Assembly: GCA_944472135.2 (NCBI GenBank)
Contig: OX235262.1
Location: forward strand, 164,733,509-164,797,508
DNA length: 64,000 nt
Reading direction: 5' to 3'
Source of the DNA: Trichobilharzia regenti
Taxonomy: Eukaryota > Platyhelminthes > Trematoda > Strigeidida > Schistosomatidae
The notes under the pieces are model-generated. The model was not told the DNA's origin, ran no database searches, and saw nothing but the letters and a program-made list of their open reading frames with translations. Numbering within the stretch: position 1 is the first letter of the stretch; each line of letters starts with the position of its first letter. A program made the translations under genes and the position numbers. Positions 13,551-26,085 of the stretch are shown here, one piece after another.

Positions 13551-14555
13551 AATTTAATGTCATTTAATCACTGAAACTAAACGGAATCTGAATAAAGGTC
13601 AACTCTGACAAAGTTTATCAGGTAGACGAAGTAATTTTCAGCAGTTTTCTGAGTAGCATAGTGCATCATGATATAAATACAAGTTTTGTACTGCAGTAAT
13701 TACTTATTTCAATGTGAATAGACTTCAAATAGTATTATTGAACAATGACGAGCAACTAAATTCTTCTTAGCCTTTAATTTATTTCATTAACAATCTTCAT
13801 ATTGATTTATTTGCGAACCAATCATTGTCTTTCTAAATAGCATCTTCAGAGTACACTTCAATCTGGAACTTTTCTGGTAATCCTGAGAGATCGTGGTTGA
13901 TGAACTCGTAGAGAATTTTAAATTAAATCATTTATCTCAGATAACACAACTACACCAATTTCATTCACCTAAGGTACAATCTTCTCTAACATATTTCACA
14001 CTCTCTGTAATGGAGATAAGAACAAATTCAGCTACAAAAGAAAGATATCATAAGGAATATTAAATGTATTTTAGAATTGGGAAAAAATGGCTGGCTAAAT
14101 GAAATTTTGTGTAGCTTGCATACCATCAGCTATTCTCCTTGTTACTTTGACTAAATATTTAAGTATCTAGTAGCATCTATTGTGTCGCATATTATGCGTG
14201 CTGATAACTCTCAGTTTGTTGTTATTTCTTTAAAAAAAGAGACGTGTGACTATTCACAGCTTTAGTTATGGTAAGTACTTATGTCACAAGTTTATCTTAT
14301 GTCTTATCATATAGTTAACATTCTAATGATTGTCTGAAATAAGGTAAAGTGAAACTATGTCTTTAAACATACTTAAAAATAATCTGATTTGATTTGAATA
14401 ACTCAGAACTAATAAGAAAAACAGTATCTTTAACTTCTGTACCTTCATTTAGGATATATATTATTTTATTAAGATTTGTGAAATTAAATTAACGTAAGTC
14501 TTGTAAATCTTATGCATCTGTTCTTCTTTGGATTAGATTTGTTACTATTGCCAAG
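13551..14555. other. Intergenic, no feature recognised
   Basis: AT-rich; nothing supported. Confidence 0.5.
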
Positions 14556-15165
14556 AGATCCACATGCCTACCAAATATTTTCAAGAATTAATATGTAGGG
14601 ATCTGAATTGTTTCAAGTTTGATCATGAGCTAGGATCAGTTAGAGAATCACTGGAAGACCAGGGACCACTGGACAACTGCTTAGTCCTACTTCGGGGCTC
14701 TTTAGCAGTACTCATCCAACAGAGGGGTTTTAACTCAAAACCTTCCAGCTACAAGTCAAGCTGGTATACCATTAAACCACTAAGACCCGACTCGATAGCC
14801 AGTCCATAAATTTCAACTTCTACCAACTCGTGATTTTAGCGTGACCACCAACCAGTGTAATCGGCGAGTATTTGTCTTCACTCCCAATATGGTGGGCCCT
14901 GATGGACACAACTTATCACTAGAACTCCAGACAGCTTCTTCCTCTAATCAATCACGATTTGGTACAAGTTAGAATTTATGGATCACTGTTTAAATGGTCT
15001 GCCAGTTCACCTTAAAATCAGAAAGTCCTTGAGTTCAAACCTTGGTGGGCGCGTCCAATGAAGAGTCTCAAACTAGGACAAAGTAGCTACTGAGTAATCC
15101 CTGGCTCTCCAGTAATTCTGTGTCTGGTGTGAACTCGTAATCGAACTTGAAACCTATCAGATATC
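14556..15165 (-). mobile_element. SINE-3 copy plus an inverted partial copy
   Basis: 14556-14960 reads as the complement of SINE-3 (GTTAGAGAATCACTGGAAG, ACAAGTCAAGCTGGTATACC). From about 15040 a plus-strand fragment (GAAGAGTCTCAAACTAGGAC) follows, giving an inverted arrangement. Confidence 0.6.
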
Positions 15166-15519
15166 AGGGGCATTTTTCCAACTTCATATCACATTTAGAG
15201 CATTTTTAAGTTATTCGAAAAGTATTCAAAATTGTAGAACTAAATTTGATGACAAAATAGAATTAGTTGAATAATTAGTGAAAAATTCTTAGGAAATTAG
15301 ATGTGTGGCGGTGATATGCAGGTTTATGAGCAGTTGTTGATCTATTTGAAAGGGATGTTGGAGAACCGAATGTAGTAGTAGTAGAATTATGCCACTGAAG
15401 AAAAAGAATAATATTAACGAAAGACCCTCACTTTTTTCGTTGTAAGTAATGCCAGTGGTCGTAGTAGTAGGGCAACCGCAGATGACAAGAGTATATGGCA
15501 ACTTGATATACACTTACAG

Positions 15520-15775
15520 GTAGAATACGTCTACCATATATTAGAATCACCGTTAGCACATGTATTCGGTATTGTGATTTTTTCGCCTTCCGTATTATAC
15601 TTCTCCGTCTTCCTTTCATGTTTTCGGTGTTGTTTAACAAGCATCGTTCATTTCTTCTCTTCACCATTGAATCCGTCTCTCCTTTATTAGATATTCTTAC
15701 CGATGAAATACATATTTATAGCTGTATCTATATACCACTTATGAATCTTGTCAGTAGCTTACACCACAGTAGTAG
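15520..15775. repeat. Family-6 repeat copy
   Basis: GCATCGTTCATTTCTTCTCTT and CTTGTCAGTAGCTTACACC recur near 35850-35980. The complement reads KRRNERCLLNNTENMKGR. Confidence 0.5.
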
Positions 15776-16085
15776 TGTAACAACAGAAGACAAGGGCCAG
15801 GCAACAGATCGTTTACTAAGGAAATCAACACATATTTATAGAATGCCATGTACATTATTATAGATTATTGTTAGCAGAAAAACCCAGTCTTCTGATTGCT
15901 GGTTGTTTCTCACAGAAAGTTAACCTTGCATCTCTTTGTGACTGTTTCTTGAATGTCAGATCATCTACATGTTAATTGTATCTGCCCACGCAAAGCTTTT
16001 GTTCTCATTTTTCTCACGACCAATGTTGGGGACATAGACATTGACGTAAATTACTGTCCACCAATTTTGACTAACATACGCATAC
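15776..16085 (-). mobile_element. LTR fragment (solo, degraded)
   Basis: Begins TGTAACAACAGAAGACAAGG, the complement of the terminus of the LTRs at 44750-45822 and 50893-51245. Complementary U3 sequence (GACATTGACGTAAA) continues to about 16085, where similarity fades. No target duplication could be read. Confidence 0.65.
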
Positions 16086-16151
16086 GCCAGTAACTTGACT
16101 GGTATATACGGTCATAGTAGTTTTCGATTTACTCGCGGTTAAATGTAGTAT

Positions 16152-16335
16152 ACATCGGTGGCACAGCTGTAGAATACTCGCCAATCACGCCTAACATGGT
16201 TCGGGGTTCGATCACCAGCCACCGACGCACTCCTTAACCTTGGTAAACCAGTAATAAGATTGGTAAAGAGGGAAGGTTGGGCATGAGGCTAGCAACCCCA
16301 ACCTACAGAAACTTCAAGCCTCTTTGAGTAACTGT
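16152..16335 (+). mobile_element. SINE-1 copy, 3'-truncated
   Basis: ATCGGTGGCACAGCTGTAG, GGTTCGGGGTTCGATCACC and GGCTAGCAACCCCAACC; the tail beyond CTTCAAGCCTC is lost. Confidence 0.75.
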
Positions 16336-17565
16336 AGTAATCAATGTAAATACAAATAAATCACCTTCACCTTGACCCATCTATGATCTCCTGACTGAAC
16401 TCTGGTGACATGAGGTTTCGTTTACTTTCCACTCTGTGCGTGCGTGTGTGTGTGTGTGTACCTCCAGCAAACTGAAAACATTCCAATTAATTATCTCTAG
16501 TTTTCATAGGGAGTAAAATTCATCGCTTATTTAATTAATTTCAGTGATGTCACCATTGGATTTAAACATTATCTCCTCTTTAAATCTAACTGTAAAAAGT
16601 CATTTCACACGTTAAGTACACTCTCTATATGCAGACACATGCTTGTTTGTTTATTTGATGTCGACAGCAGGATACACATTATTCTGAGTGTGTAGTATAA
16701 AATTAAAAATTTTCAAACAAGATCCTAATTTTGTGTTTACACTATTCGACGCGCACATGCACGCACGCACCTCTACAGGCACACACACATTCACCCAGAG
16801 AGAGAGAGAGAGAGAGGAATTTACTCAAATACCTACTTGATGAACTGATATCCTTCATTTATTGAAAATGTACAACAGCATTTGTGTATGCACAAATTTA
16901 TGTGCCTACAAAAAATGGCTCTCAGCTGGTGGGTGTGTGAATAACAGAACACCCGAAGAACAGCAGTAAACTGAACAAAAGAAGCGAACACTGTGCTAAC
17001 GAAGACAGAGAGGGGGAGAGAGAAACAAAGTTTCTCTTCAACATATTATTAATGTTAATGTTAATAATAATAACGAAATAAATCATTTTCAAAATCAAAT
17101 TTTAAAAGAAAATAGAAGAGAAAAGAAAGAAAGAAAGAGGATCATATTTATTACAGAATTTCCCTCCTGTAAATTGATAGATAGATAGATAGATAGATAG
17201 ATAGCCTGCTGAGATAATTCTCATGGACTACTGTGACGATGATGATGATGATGATGGGGAACTGGTTTTACTGTTTATAGTAATTAAACGATATAATATG
17301 CATTCATGTCTCATGTTATAACCACTATTACTATTATTATCATAATAATTTCAGGCGCGCAGTAAGCAGTAATTTATTTAAATGAAATGAAAATAATTCC
17401 AATTTTTAGAAAAGTCTAGAAAATTTCAAGCGGATCACAGTAGCTTAGCATTAATTAATTAATTAATTTTTGCGTTAAAGAAAGCTATCTGCTGTTGTTT
17501 GCATACACTGATTTATGTATGCAATTAGATATTCAATTTGTCTCGGCAAGTATTTTTTTGTTGTA
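16336..17565. other. Intergenic with simple repeats
   Basis: Contains GT, CA, GA, GAT and GATA microsatellites. No gene recognised. Confidence 0.5.
17175..17204. repeat. Short (GATA)n microsatellite
   Basis: About seven perfect GATA units, the same motif as the 1.4-kb tract near the left end. Confidence 0.9.
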
Positions 17566-17815
17566 TGTATAAGACTATATACTACTGATTGACTGAAATG
17601 AGTAGTTGGAATATCGGTGCCTGCTTGTCAGATCATAGAGGTGATATAAACGTCGGAAAGACTGTTCTGATCGTTTAAGACTGGAATCAACAGTGGCGTA
17701 TTCGGTTCAACTTAGAGCTTAGAGAGTCAAATTACTTCAAACTATCCAATTCCTGGTTAGCTACTTGTGTGCAATAAGGTTACTATAAGTTAGATTCACA
17801 GCATATTTACATTAT
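17566..17815. repeat. Family-5 repeat copy
   Basis: TATACTACTGATTGACTGA, GATCATAGAGGTGAT and CCAATTCCTGGTTAGCTAC recur, in either orientation, near 24650, 25560, 27130, 50450 and 58600. Confidence 0.5.
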
Positions 17816-18720
17816 TATTGACTCCTTTTGTAATTAGAGGAACGTGGGACTTCAGCCAAACGTCTCCATTGTGTTCGGTTCTCTGCCAACGTTTTCACCT
17901 GACTCCACTTTTGCCCACATGCTTTCATCTCCCCTTCACATGACCTCCTCCATTTCACCCTCACAGTGACGAACAACTAGCCGTTTCTCATTCGAGTTCC
18001 ACTCGAGTGATGGCCTGTCGTGTGATGTTACTTGATTGCCTGTTTTCTTAGAGTATGGCCAATCCATCTCCGTTTCTTCCTGCATAATTGTTGCACAACC
18101 GGTTCCTGTTGGGTAGGTTCGCTAATTGCCAGAGATCCCTACCTGTTGCTGATCTTTTCTACCCATTTGATGTTAAGTTCAGAGAGGAAAGCTGTTGATG
18201 AAGGTCAGTAGCTTGTTAGAAGTGCTCTTCATGACGCAGCACCAAGTCTCCTATCCGTATAGTAAGTAACACTGACTTCACATTGGAGTTGAAAATCGGG
18301 AACTTATTTTCATTTTCATTCTGAGTGCTATTTATCTCCACACTGACTTGAGAGGGATGAAAGCTTGCCTGGCTTTCCCAATCCTCGATGCTTTGATATT
18401 TTCATCATTTCCAAACGTAGTTGAAACGGTGTTTCCCAGTTAGGTAGGTAGGTAGGTAAGGGAGGTTGCTTCTTTCAGATTTCTCCCACTTATGCTGATT
18501 TTTGTTGCTGTTGTTGGCTAGGAATCTTCAGCACCTCTATTTTCTCTATGTTCAGCTGAAGGAAGTCCTATCCTTGATGCTTTTTCAGCCGACTTGTTGC
18601 TTTTCACTTGCTTATCTTCCAGTTTGTGGAAAATTAGACTTATATCATCGGCGAAGTTCAGATCCTCCAAGCGTATTTGTATAAACCGATATTTCTGTTA
18701 TGTACATTGTTTAAAAGCAT
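17816..18720 (-). mobile_element. RTE-type non-LTR retrotransposon, 3' part
   Basis: Complement of an RTE C-terminus, homologous to 24835-25545 and 37140-38530. CTTCCTGCATAATTGTTGC and ATGACGCAGCACCAAG are shared landmarks. Heavily degraded and 5'-truncated. Confidence 0.7.
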
Positions 18721-19590
18721 GCAACTGTGCACTATCATCGATGGTTGGCTCTCAGAAAAGTGAGTGTCGATAAAATTCATCACAAGGTGTTTTCACACAT
18801 AGTACAACAAGAGGCGCAACAGACCTTCCATCTGCATAAAAATCAATAAAACACCTTTAAAATGAGTGAGGTATAAGTCAACGGGAAACAAATATACTCC
18901 TCCTTCCCATTTCAGCCTGCTTGACAGGAAAGAACTGATTTTAACTTTCCTCAGAAAGTCGGTGTTGTGAATGAACTGATATTGTTTTATGTTACGTGTT
19001 CAGTGAAATACTGTAAACAATTCACATAATATATTCGGCTGTCGTAAAGATGTTTTATGGAACTGGAATATTTGTCTCACCATTTGCTATACTATGCGCG
19101 AAAACACCTTGCGACGGCTTTGTTCCTCACCCAAGAAAACTAAGGGATTTTTTTTTGCAATTGGATTTCATCAGACACAAAATAAGTTCCACATATGTGA
19201 AAGGTAAAGTAGCTTAATCCTTGGAAATGGTTTAGTGACTTCTGAGAAAATAAATAACGATAATAAAAGAGTGGTGAGTACGGTAATCACTGATTGGTTC
19301 TTGTAGGTTCCAATATAGAAGCATTTTAATACGGTCGATCTTATACGAGTTAATTATCAAATAAATACTTCGAAAGTGATACGTATCACTGTAAACTGTG
19401 AATGACGGACCTATAAGTATCAAACATGCCATGATCTTTAAATCTGAAGTCATACTTTGTGGATAAATGTTTAGATGCATATAGCATTAAGTGAAGTATT
19501 GATTCCTTATTCATGGATTCTCAGGAATGACATAACCCATGATGATCGTTGTATCCTGACTGTTAGAGGATTTTTATATTGATATAGAAT
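18721..19590. other. Intergenic, no feature recognised
   Basis: AT-rich; the 82-codon minus frame at 19232-19480 has no recognisable content. Confidence 0.5.
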
Positions 19591-19594
19591 GTTA

Positions 19595-19930
19595 TTAGAT
19601 GGTTGGAGGTAATCAGCAGTAAGCCTTGGACCTATGTTTCGTGCTTGTTAGCGCTCACCAGTTAGCAAGGAATATCTGCAATACTCCTGTTATTCTAACT
19701 CATTGGTGCATTCAGACTGGTTACTACTGAGCTATTTGAGTTTGCGATTAACCTCCTGTAGGACTGTATTGAATAATTTGATCGCACACTAGGTAGTAAC
19801 TAGTGTTATGTGTCTGATCCTTGACGATGGTGCAGAATGAGTTCTGTCAGGAAAGTTTTCTAATCTCACCACCATTCTAGATGGATCGCCGCCACAGTGC
19901 ACCCTGAATTGTTATTATTAGATGGTTAAA
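19595..19930 (-). mobile_element. SINE-4 copy, diverged
   Basis: GATGGTTGGAGGTAATCAGC, GTTAGCGCTCACCAGTTAGC and ACTACTGAGCTATTTGAG are the complement of the SINE-4 tail, body and A box. Confidence 0.65.
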
Positions 19931-20700
19931 CAGTAGGTTAGTGGCGCTTCAAAAACAACTCTTGTTTCATGATAATCCAATAAGCCACCTTGAACTGTAT
20001 CACACGTAACTGTATGATGCAACTTTAGGTTTGTTTCAATACATCTTAGTAGCTACTCTTGATCACTATTCGAAATAAAAGCCGTAGAGTTACTTCACAG
20101 AACAGATTTGGTAGTTTGTCACCCTTTTTCTCAAATGACTTATCAGAATCTCCAGTATTTCATTTATTATTCCTACGTTTCTTTTCCAAGCTTTAATATT
20201 TCTTCGTAGACAATAAGTCAGTGACTGTGATGACATCCCTACTACCAGTTTGACTAAAACAAGGAATAGTAGATTTCCTCTGCACAATTTCAATGTTTTC
20301 ATATTACTGTTCTGTATACATGTCTCAATTATCAAATAACCGTTTGAATTATTGATTTGAATGTGTAAATAGTATCGTGTGAGCAAGTGTAAACAACACG
20401 TTTTGTTTTTTCTAAATGCAGTAATCATCAATCTATGACAATAAGTGTCATAGTACTTATGACTGAAGTGAGCTAAGAAGAGGTTTCTTTTTAAAGGATT
20501 AAGTAATAATAAATAATAATAATAAAGATTTTAGTAAAGATTTCATAATGCCTAAAATAAGAGATTTAGAATTGTCTTGAACTTCAGATATCAGCGAATA
20601 TTGGATATCCTCAGTTCAACACATAGAGAATGCTGGGATCAGAGAAATCATACAAATGTTAGTGAATTGTACGAATGTTCGTAGTGATTTGATAGATCAT
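19931..20700. other. Intergenic, no gene recognised
   Basis: Holds a 113-codon minus frame (20090-20431) with no recognisable domain or splice context. Confidence 0.5.
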
Positions 20701-20704
20701 GTGA

Positions 20705-20896
20705 TGTGCGCCGGTGGCACAGTGGTTAGGATTCTCGCCGACCATACACTTGGTCCGGGGTTCGATTCCCTGCCGACGCACACCTGATATCTATGGTCGG
20801 CCTGAAAAATTTGGGCTACCAATATCACATGCTGAAAATTCCATACTGTACCAAAAAATACAGTGTGAAATCGAGCCGTAATCAAAAATTAAAAAA
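20705..20896 (+). mobile_element. SINE-2 copy, near full length
   Basis: GCGCCGGTGGCACAGTGG, GGTCCGGGGTTCGATTCCC, then ATCTATGGTCGGCCTG and CGAGCCGTAATCAAAAATT. One of the best-preserved SINE-2 copies. Confidence 0.8.
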
Positions 20897-20924
20897 ATAC
20901 ATAAGTGGTATAATAATAATTTTT

Positions 20925-21152
20925 TCCTTCACGTTCCAGTGGAACATAGGGCCTCAATCTAGTGACTTGAAGTTTCTGTAGCAGTGTTTTGGTTGTGCAG
21001 GATGGGGTTGCTAGCCTCATGCCCAACTTTTCCTCTTTGCCAGGATTATTTCTGGCTTAGCGAGGTAAAGGAGTGCGTCTGTAGCCGGGGATCGGACCCC
21101 GGACCATGTGCATAGTCGGTGGTCGTCCTAACCGCTGTGCCACCAACGCATA
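20925..21152 (-). mobile_element. SINE-1 copy, near full length
   Basis: Complement: CACGTTCCAGTGGAACATAG tail, GTTGCTAGCCTCATGCCC body and GGATCGGACCCCGGACC B box. With the SINE-2 on its left it forms an inverted tRNA-head pair. Confidence 0.85.
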
Positions 21153-21544
21153 TATAAGTGGTGGAAAGGATATTTCAAATAAGGAATTTTCCTAAATTCC
21201 TAAATAAGTAAATTCTAAAAACAGAAGAACAAGCAGATTACTACTATCCTATCAATGGGTGTCACTAATAATTTCTTCATAAAAATGTCATTATTGGCCG
21301 TATGGACAATGTTTTTATCGAGAACTTATTAGATTTCAAGAATTTAGATCAAATTTGGTAGGTTTCATTAATTCAAAGGTCCTAATAGGGCAGAACATTA
21401 GTACTTTGTTGGAATGAACGCTCATTTTTGGTATGCACACAATGAAGTTGATGGGTTTTATGTTATTCAGTACAGGCAACATCCATTTCACAACATAATA
21501 GCTTTATTTTATTTCACACACAATGATACAATATTATTTACCAC

Positions 21545-21743
21545 TCAGGTGGTTCAGAGTTCGATCCCCGGCTACCGATGCACTCCTTTACGTCGCTAAG
21601 CCAATAATACAGCTGGTAAAAAGGAAGGTTGGGCATGAGACTAGGAACCTCATTCCGTAAAAGTAAAACTCCACTGTTACCGAAACTTCAAAGCTTTAGC
21701 TTGAAGCCCTATTCTCCAAAGGGGAAAGTAAAGGAATAGAAAA
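21545..21743 (+). mobile_element. SINE-1 copy, 5'-truncated head
   Basis: Begins near the B box (GTTCGATCCCCGGCTACC) and runs through GGGCATGAGACTAGGAACC to a GAAAGTAAAGGAAT tail. Confidence 0.75.
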
Positions 21744-22234
21744 AAAGTGATGACATTTTAGGCATTTTATTCTCATTATCATATCAAAGTGATATTGAAA
21801 CGTCATCAGTAAAACAAGAATTTGGTCCTGTTGTATTCCACATTCATTAAAAGGACTTTGTGTAATTGCAGGATGCTAAATTGTTCAATTTCTGTTATTA
21901 TATCAATGGGGAATAAATCCATGTAATATAAGCTTTCGAAACAAGCTGAACTTTGAATGCAACTATTCTTTCTGATTGATACGTAGGGCTTCAAGCTCCG
22001 AACTTTAGATAGTGGTTCTGTTATTTTGACGCTCAGTCTTCCCTTTGATGCGGGGCTAACTTCTAGTGAGTAAGCTAGACAACGTTCACAAATGCATGGG
22101 AAGTTGATTACACAGGAATAACTCAGTATATGTATGAATGAATGCTTTTGAAATAGTTGGATACTTTATTAATTGATGTCTAACACTAGGGTTATTCTAA
22201 ACAGTAACATTATTTTTCAGGAAAACTTTCTCGA

Positions 22235-22810
22235 ATTATTTTTAGGTTCATCGACAAGAAGCTGGTGTGATCTGTGTCATTTCAGGTTTGATCACAGATT
22301 GATATTAACTAGAGTACCACTGAAAATCATGGAGCCCCAGACAGTCGTTTCCTCCTAGTTTGGGGATCCTCATCAGTGCCTACCTATGACCACATTGGAG
22401 ACCTAACCTAGGACCTTCAGGTTACGAGACAGGCTCGTTGACCATCGAGTCACTGGGATTGAATCCGATAGTCCATGAATTCTAACTTCTGTCGATCCAT
22501 GATTTCAGTGCTATCACCAGATAATGTCATCTGAGAGTACTCATCCTCACACCCGACCTAGTAGACCCAACTAGTAATGACTTTTCACTAGAACTCCAGA
22601 CAACTTAGTCCTGTAGCAGGTCACTGGTGAGCCTCAGATTAATTTTCAAGAGTTAGTTTGTAGAGATTCAATTTATTTCAAGTTCGATCACGGATCGACA
22701 TCAGTTAGAGAACTACTGAAAACCAACTGGGAGTACTACACAGCTGTTTCGTCCTAGTCTAGGAATCTTCATCAGTATAACAATGCTTAGTAGATGATAC
22801 TAGTGGACAG
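22235..22810 (-). mobile_element. SINE-3 copies, tandem and partly inverted
   Basis: Two complementary copies: GATCACAGATTGATATTAAC at 22279 and GATCACGGATCGACATCAG near 22685, each followed by CACTGAAAA or CTGAAAACC. Boundaries are uncertain. Confidence 0.6.
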
Positions 22811-22873
22811 CATTCATAAAGACTGAGAGGTTTGAAACTCAATTCCAGTACTTCTTTTCACTCATACTTAAAA

Positions 22874-23077
22874 TGAATTATTTATTATTTTTTTATTTTG
22901 ATTACAGCTTGATTCCACACTGTATTTTTGGTACAAGTATGGAATTTTCATCGTGGATATCGGCAGCCCAAATTTTGCAGGCTGACCATAGATATCAGGT
23001 GTGCGTCAGCAGGGGATCGAACCTCGGACCATGTGCATGGTCGGCGAGAGTTCTAACCACTGTGCCACCGACGCACA
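22874..23077 (-). mobile_element. SINE-2 copy, near full length
   Basis: Complement of SINE-2: TACAGCTTGATTCCACACTG tail, GCTGACCATAGATATCAGG body, GGATCGAACCTCGGACC B box. Confidence 0.8.
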
Positions 23078-24640
23078 GTATAGGCATGTAACCCCGGTAG
23101 ACAATATTATTTAACATGCTGACACAACACTACAATAGATGTTATGAAAGCAAGACATCGAAGAACAATTTAAAAAAGCCCTAGATGAAGGGATTAATGA
23201 TAATTATATGATAGAGCACTGATCAGAAGTGATATAAGAAAACTTTGGCTGCAGTAGACTCCAAAAACCAGGTGCTCTGAAAAAGATGTTATCTTATCAC
23301 ACTTTTCATCAAATATTGGAATTATTATCAAGTTAATATGATATAAGGTAAGGCATGATAGAATTAATAAAAGTCAAGAAAACACAGTCACATACTTCAA
23401 AAAGTATGTTAGGATAGGGGAAATTTGTGTCCCAGGAATTTCTTCATCCTCTAATTAACTAGACGTTAAAGTGATAATTCTGTTGTCTTACTTTGAAAAC
23501 TGGTTACCATGACACTATGAAAAAATCTAGTAATTTTAATCATGTGGCATGTAGAAATTCAGCATGCACGCAGACAGGCAGGTAGGTTGGCTGGCTGGCT
23601 GGCTGGCTGGCGAGTAAAGTCGATCAGAGTGTGTAGGCATAATTATAAACCTGACTGTAAGACAGTATTAGTCAGGTATTGTTAGCTTTCAATTAAAAAA
23701 GATAATAATAATAATAATAACAATAAATTTACGTGTATAATTAATTGTTATTTCATGTTTATTATTAATATTTATTTTGATTACTGATAAATTTTTACAC
23801 ACCTGTCCATCACTCTATTCCTCTCTTCTTTGCATTCTTCTAATAATTACTCATTATGGCTACCTATGAATGGATCCCTTTTGTTTACAATTTATTTACC
23901 TCTTGTTTATTATTGTTGTTATTAATTTAAACTACTCATTATCATTAATATACAAAACCGCATATGCTAAGACAAACAGTTTTGTGAAATTCATTCACAT
24001 ATCTAATCTCATTCACACAAAACCTGCCTAACCTAGAGAAGGAAAACAGGAACATAAAACACAATGCGTGCGCACCTAAATAGTCGTCCACCGCACACAG
24101 ACATTCACACACACACACACACACACACTGAATTCTAGTGACTAGCATATATACGAAAGCCTTCATTTTGTTTTTCTGTGCACTGAACACATACACAATG
24201 CATTCACAAGGAATAAACAAATAGAATTATCATCCCAGATATGGTCAAAAAAGAATTTTTTTCTTGTTTTCTTTCTCAACAATTTTCATTTATCCAACTA
24301 AACAATACTTCTTCCCCTCAGCTGGAACATACATAAATGGCATGTTACTATGCTATTCAATATTATTAATAGTAATAATAATAATAATAATACCCTAGGG
24401 TGACCAATATCCAAATTCTAGATTAAAGGTAAATGTAAATAATTTTGGGCTACAAACCGATTATAATTTTTAATAATTATATTAACGCACACTAAATATA
24501 TAACCAGTGAAATTCACAAGTTGCACTTTACACAGTTCAAGTGGTGAAATTTCACCGTAGTTTGCAAAGGCAACTAAGTTATTCCGATCACAATATACGA
24601 TCTGCTTGATATCATAAATGGTAATCAAGAAGGCAGGCAA
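23078..24640. other. Intergenic, simple repeats only
   Basis: Holds GGCT repeats near 23588-23612, CA repeats near 24108-24128 and ATT/AAT tracts. No gene recognised. Confidence 0.5.
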
Positions 24641-24800
24641 ATTTGTCTAAAACGACATACTACTGATTCACCGAGGTGAGTAGTTTCATATCAATCATAT
24701 TAACCATTAGTACTTGCTACGCAGATCATCTAGGTGATCCAAACACTGAACAACCTTTTCTCTCGTTTGGGACCGACAGTATCAGCAGTGTGCCCGGCTT
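24641..24800. repeat. Family-5 repeat copy
   Basis: TACTACTGATTCACCGAGG, CAGATCATCTAGGTGATCC and CTCTCGTTTGGGACC; the complement includes the CCCAAACGAGAG segment of the family. Confidence 0.5.
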
Positions 24801-24834
24801 ATATTATTACTATTATTATTATTATATCCTTTAA

Positions 24835-25545
24835 TTTCTAGAGGAACATAGGGCTTCAGCCACACGTCTCCATTGCGTTCAGGTTTTTCCCAACTTTTTC
24901 ACCCCGCTTCAAGTTGCCCACACGCTTAAATCTCCTCTTCACATGACCTCCTCCGAGTCACCCTTGTACTGATGATCAACTCGCCGCTTCCCTTTCGGGT
25001 TCCACTCGAGCAATGGCTTGCCTAGCCATGGCACTTGATGGTTTCCTCAGAGTATGGCCAACCAATCCATCTCCATTTCTTCCTACCTATTTGTTTCACA
25101 ATCGGTTCCTGGTTGGCTGGCTCCCAGGGATCCATCCCTGTTGCTGATCTTTTCTGGACATCTTATCTTGAGTATTGAGTGAAGGCAGCTGTTGATGAAG
25201 GTCTGAAGTTGGTTTGAGGTGCGCTTTATGACGCGCCAAGTCTCTGATCCGTATGGTAGCACTAACTTCACATTGGAGTTGAAAATCCGGATCTTATTTT
25301 TCCATGCTGTTGACCTCCACACAGACTTGAGAGTAATGAAAGCTTATCTTGCTTTTCCGATTCCTGCTTTGATATCCTCATCAGTTCCGCATGCAGTTGA
25401 AACCATGCTTCCCAAGTAGGTAGGTAAAGGAGGTTGTTTCTTCCGGGTTCCTCCCATTTATTCTGGCTGGTTGTTGTCTGCTGCTGTTGGTGTTGCCCAG
25501 GAATCGTGTGCCCTGCTTGACTCAGCTCAAAGAGGTGAATCAATT
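24835..25545 (-). mobile_element. RTE retrotransposon, 3' part
   Basis: The minus strand encodes VKLVLPYGSETWRVIKRTSN and ILKIRCPEKISN, the conserved C-terminal region of RTE-clade proteins after the reverse transcriptase. The 3' UTR lies at the left end (GGAACATAGGGCTTCAGCC). Frame is broken upstream. Confidence 0.8.
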
Positions 25546-25780
25546 CAAACCATCCCATTTCTGGTTAACTCCTTGGTCATACTGGTGTTAGCATAAATCA
25601 GACTCACAGTTTGCAGTGTACACAGTTTGAGGGGTGGAATTTCCCCGGGCATATCGCTGATGAAGGTGGTCCCAAACGAGTGAAACCACCGTCCTGTGTT
25701 TAGATCACCTCAGTGATCTGGTTAGCAAGTACCACTGGTTGATCAATCAGTCAGTAGTCTACAGTTTTAGGGAAACTAAT
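25546..25780 (+). repeat. Family-5 repeat copy with CTGATGA...GAAAC segment
   Basis: CGCTGATGAAGGTGGTCCC followed by AAACGAGTGAAACCACC, then TCACCTCAGTGATCTGG and CACTGGTTGATCAATCAG. See findings for a tentative ribozyme comparison. Confidence 0.5.
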
Positions 25781-26085
25781 GGTTGATTACTAAGGTATAT
25801 AAGAAATTGCATTCAAGAAAATAAAGACATCTTTTTATATTAAAGTTAATAAGAGAAGAAGAGATACGGAGTAACAAAAAAGGCCGGTGATTTCAACTTT
25901 CTTTATATTTATTTATCTGAAAGTCGATGTTTGTTATAATAAACTAAAAATGGTTTACTACAACTACTGAAAACAGAATAGAAGCGGATAATCTCTATGT
26001 CCTAGTTTATATTTTCTTTAACAATTCTTCTGCTTACAACTGCATGGAAGATTCTGCTGTGGATCTAGCCATTTTATTTTATTCC

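Noticed and set aside
20090..20431. 113-codon minus-strand frame
   Set aside because: No recognisable domain, splice context or codon pattern; length is possible by chance.
23945..24220. 91-codon minus frame with a Cys-Val run
   Set aside because: Created by a CA/GT microsatellite.
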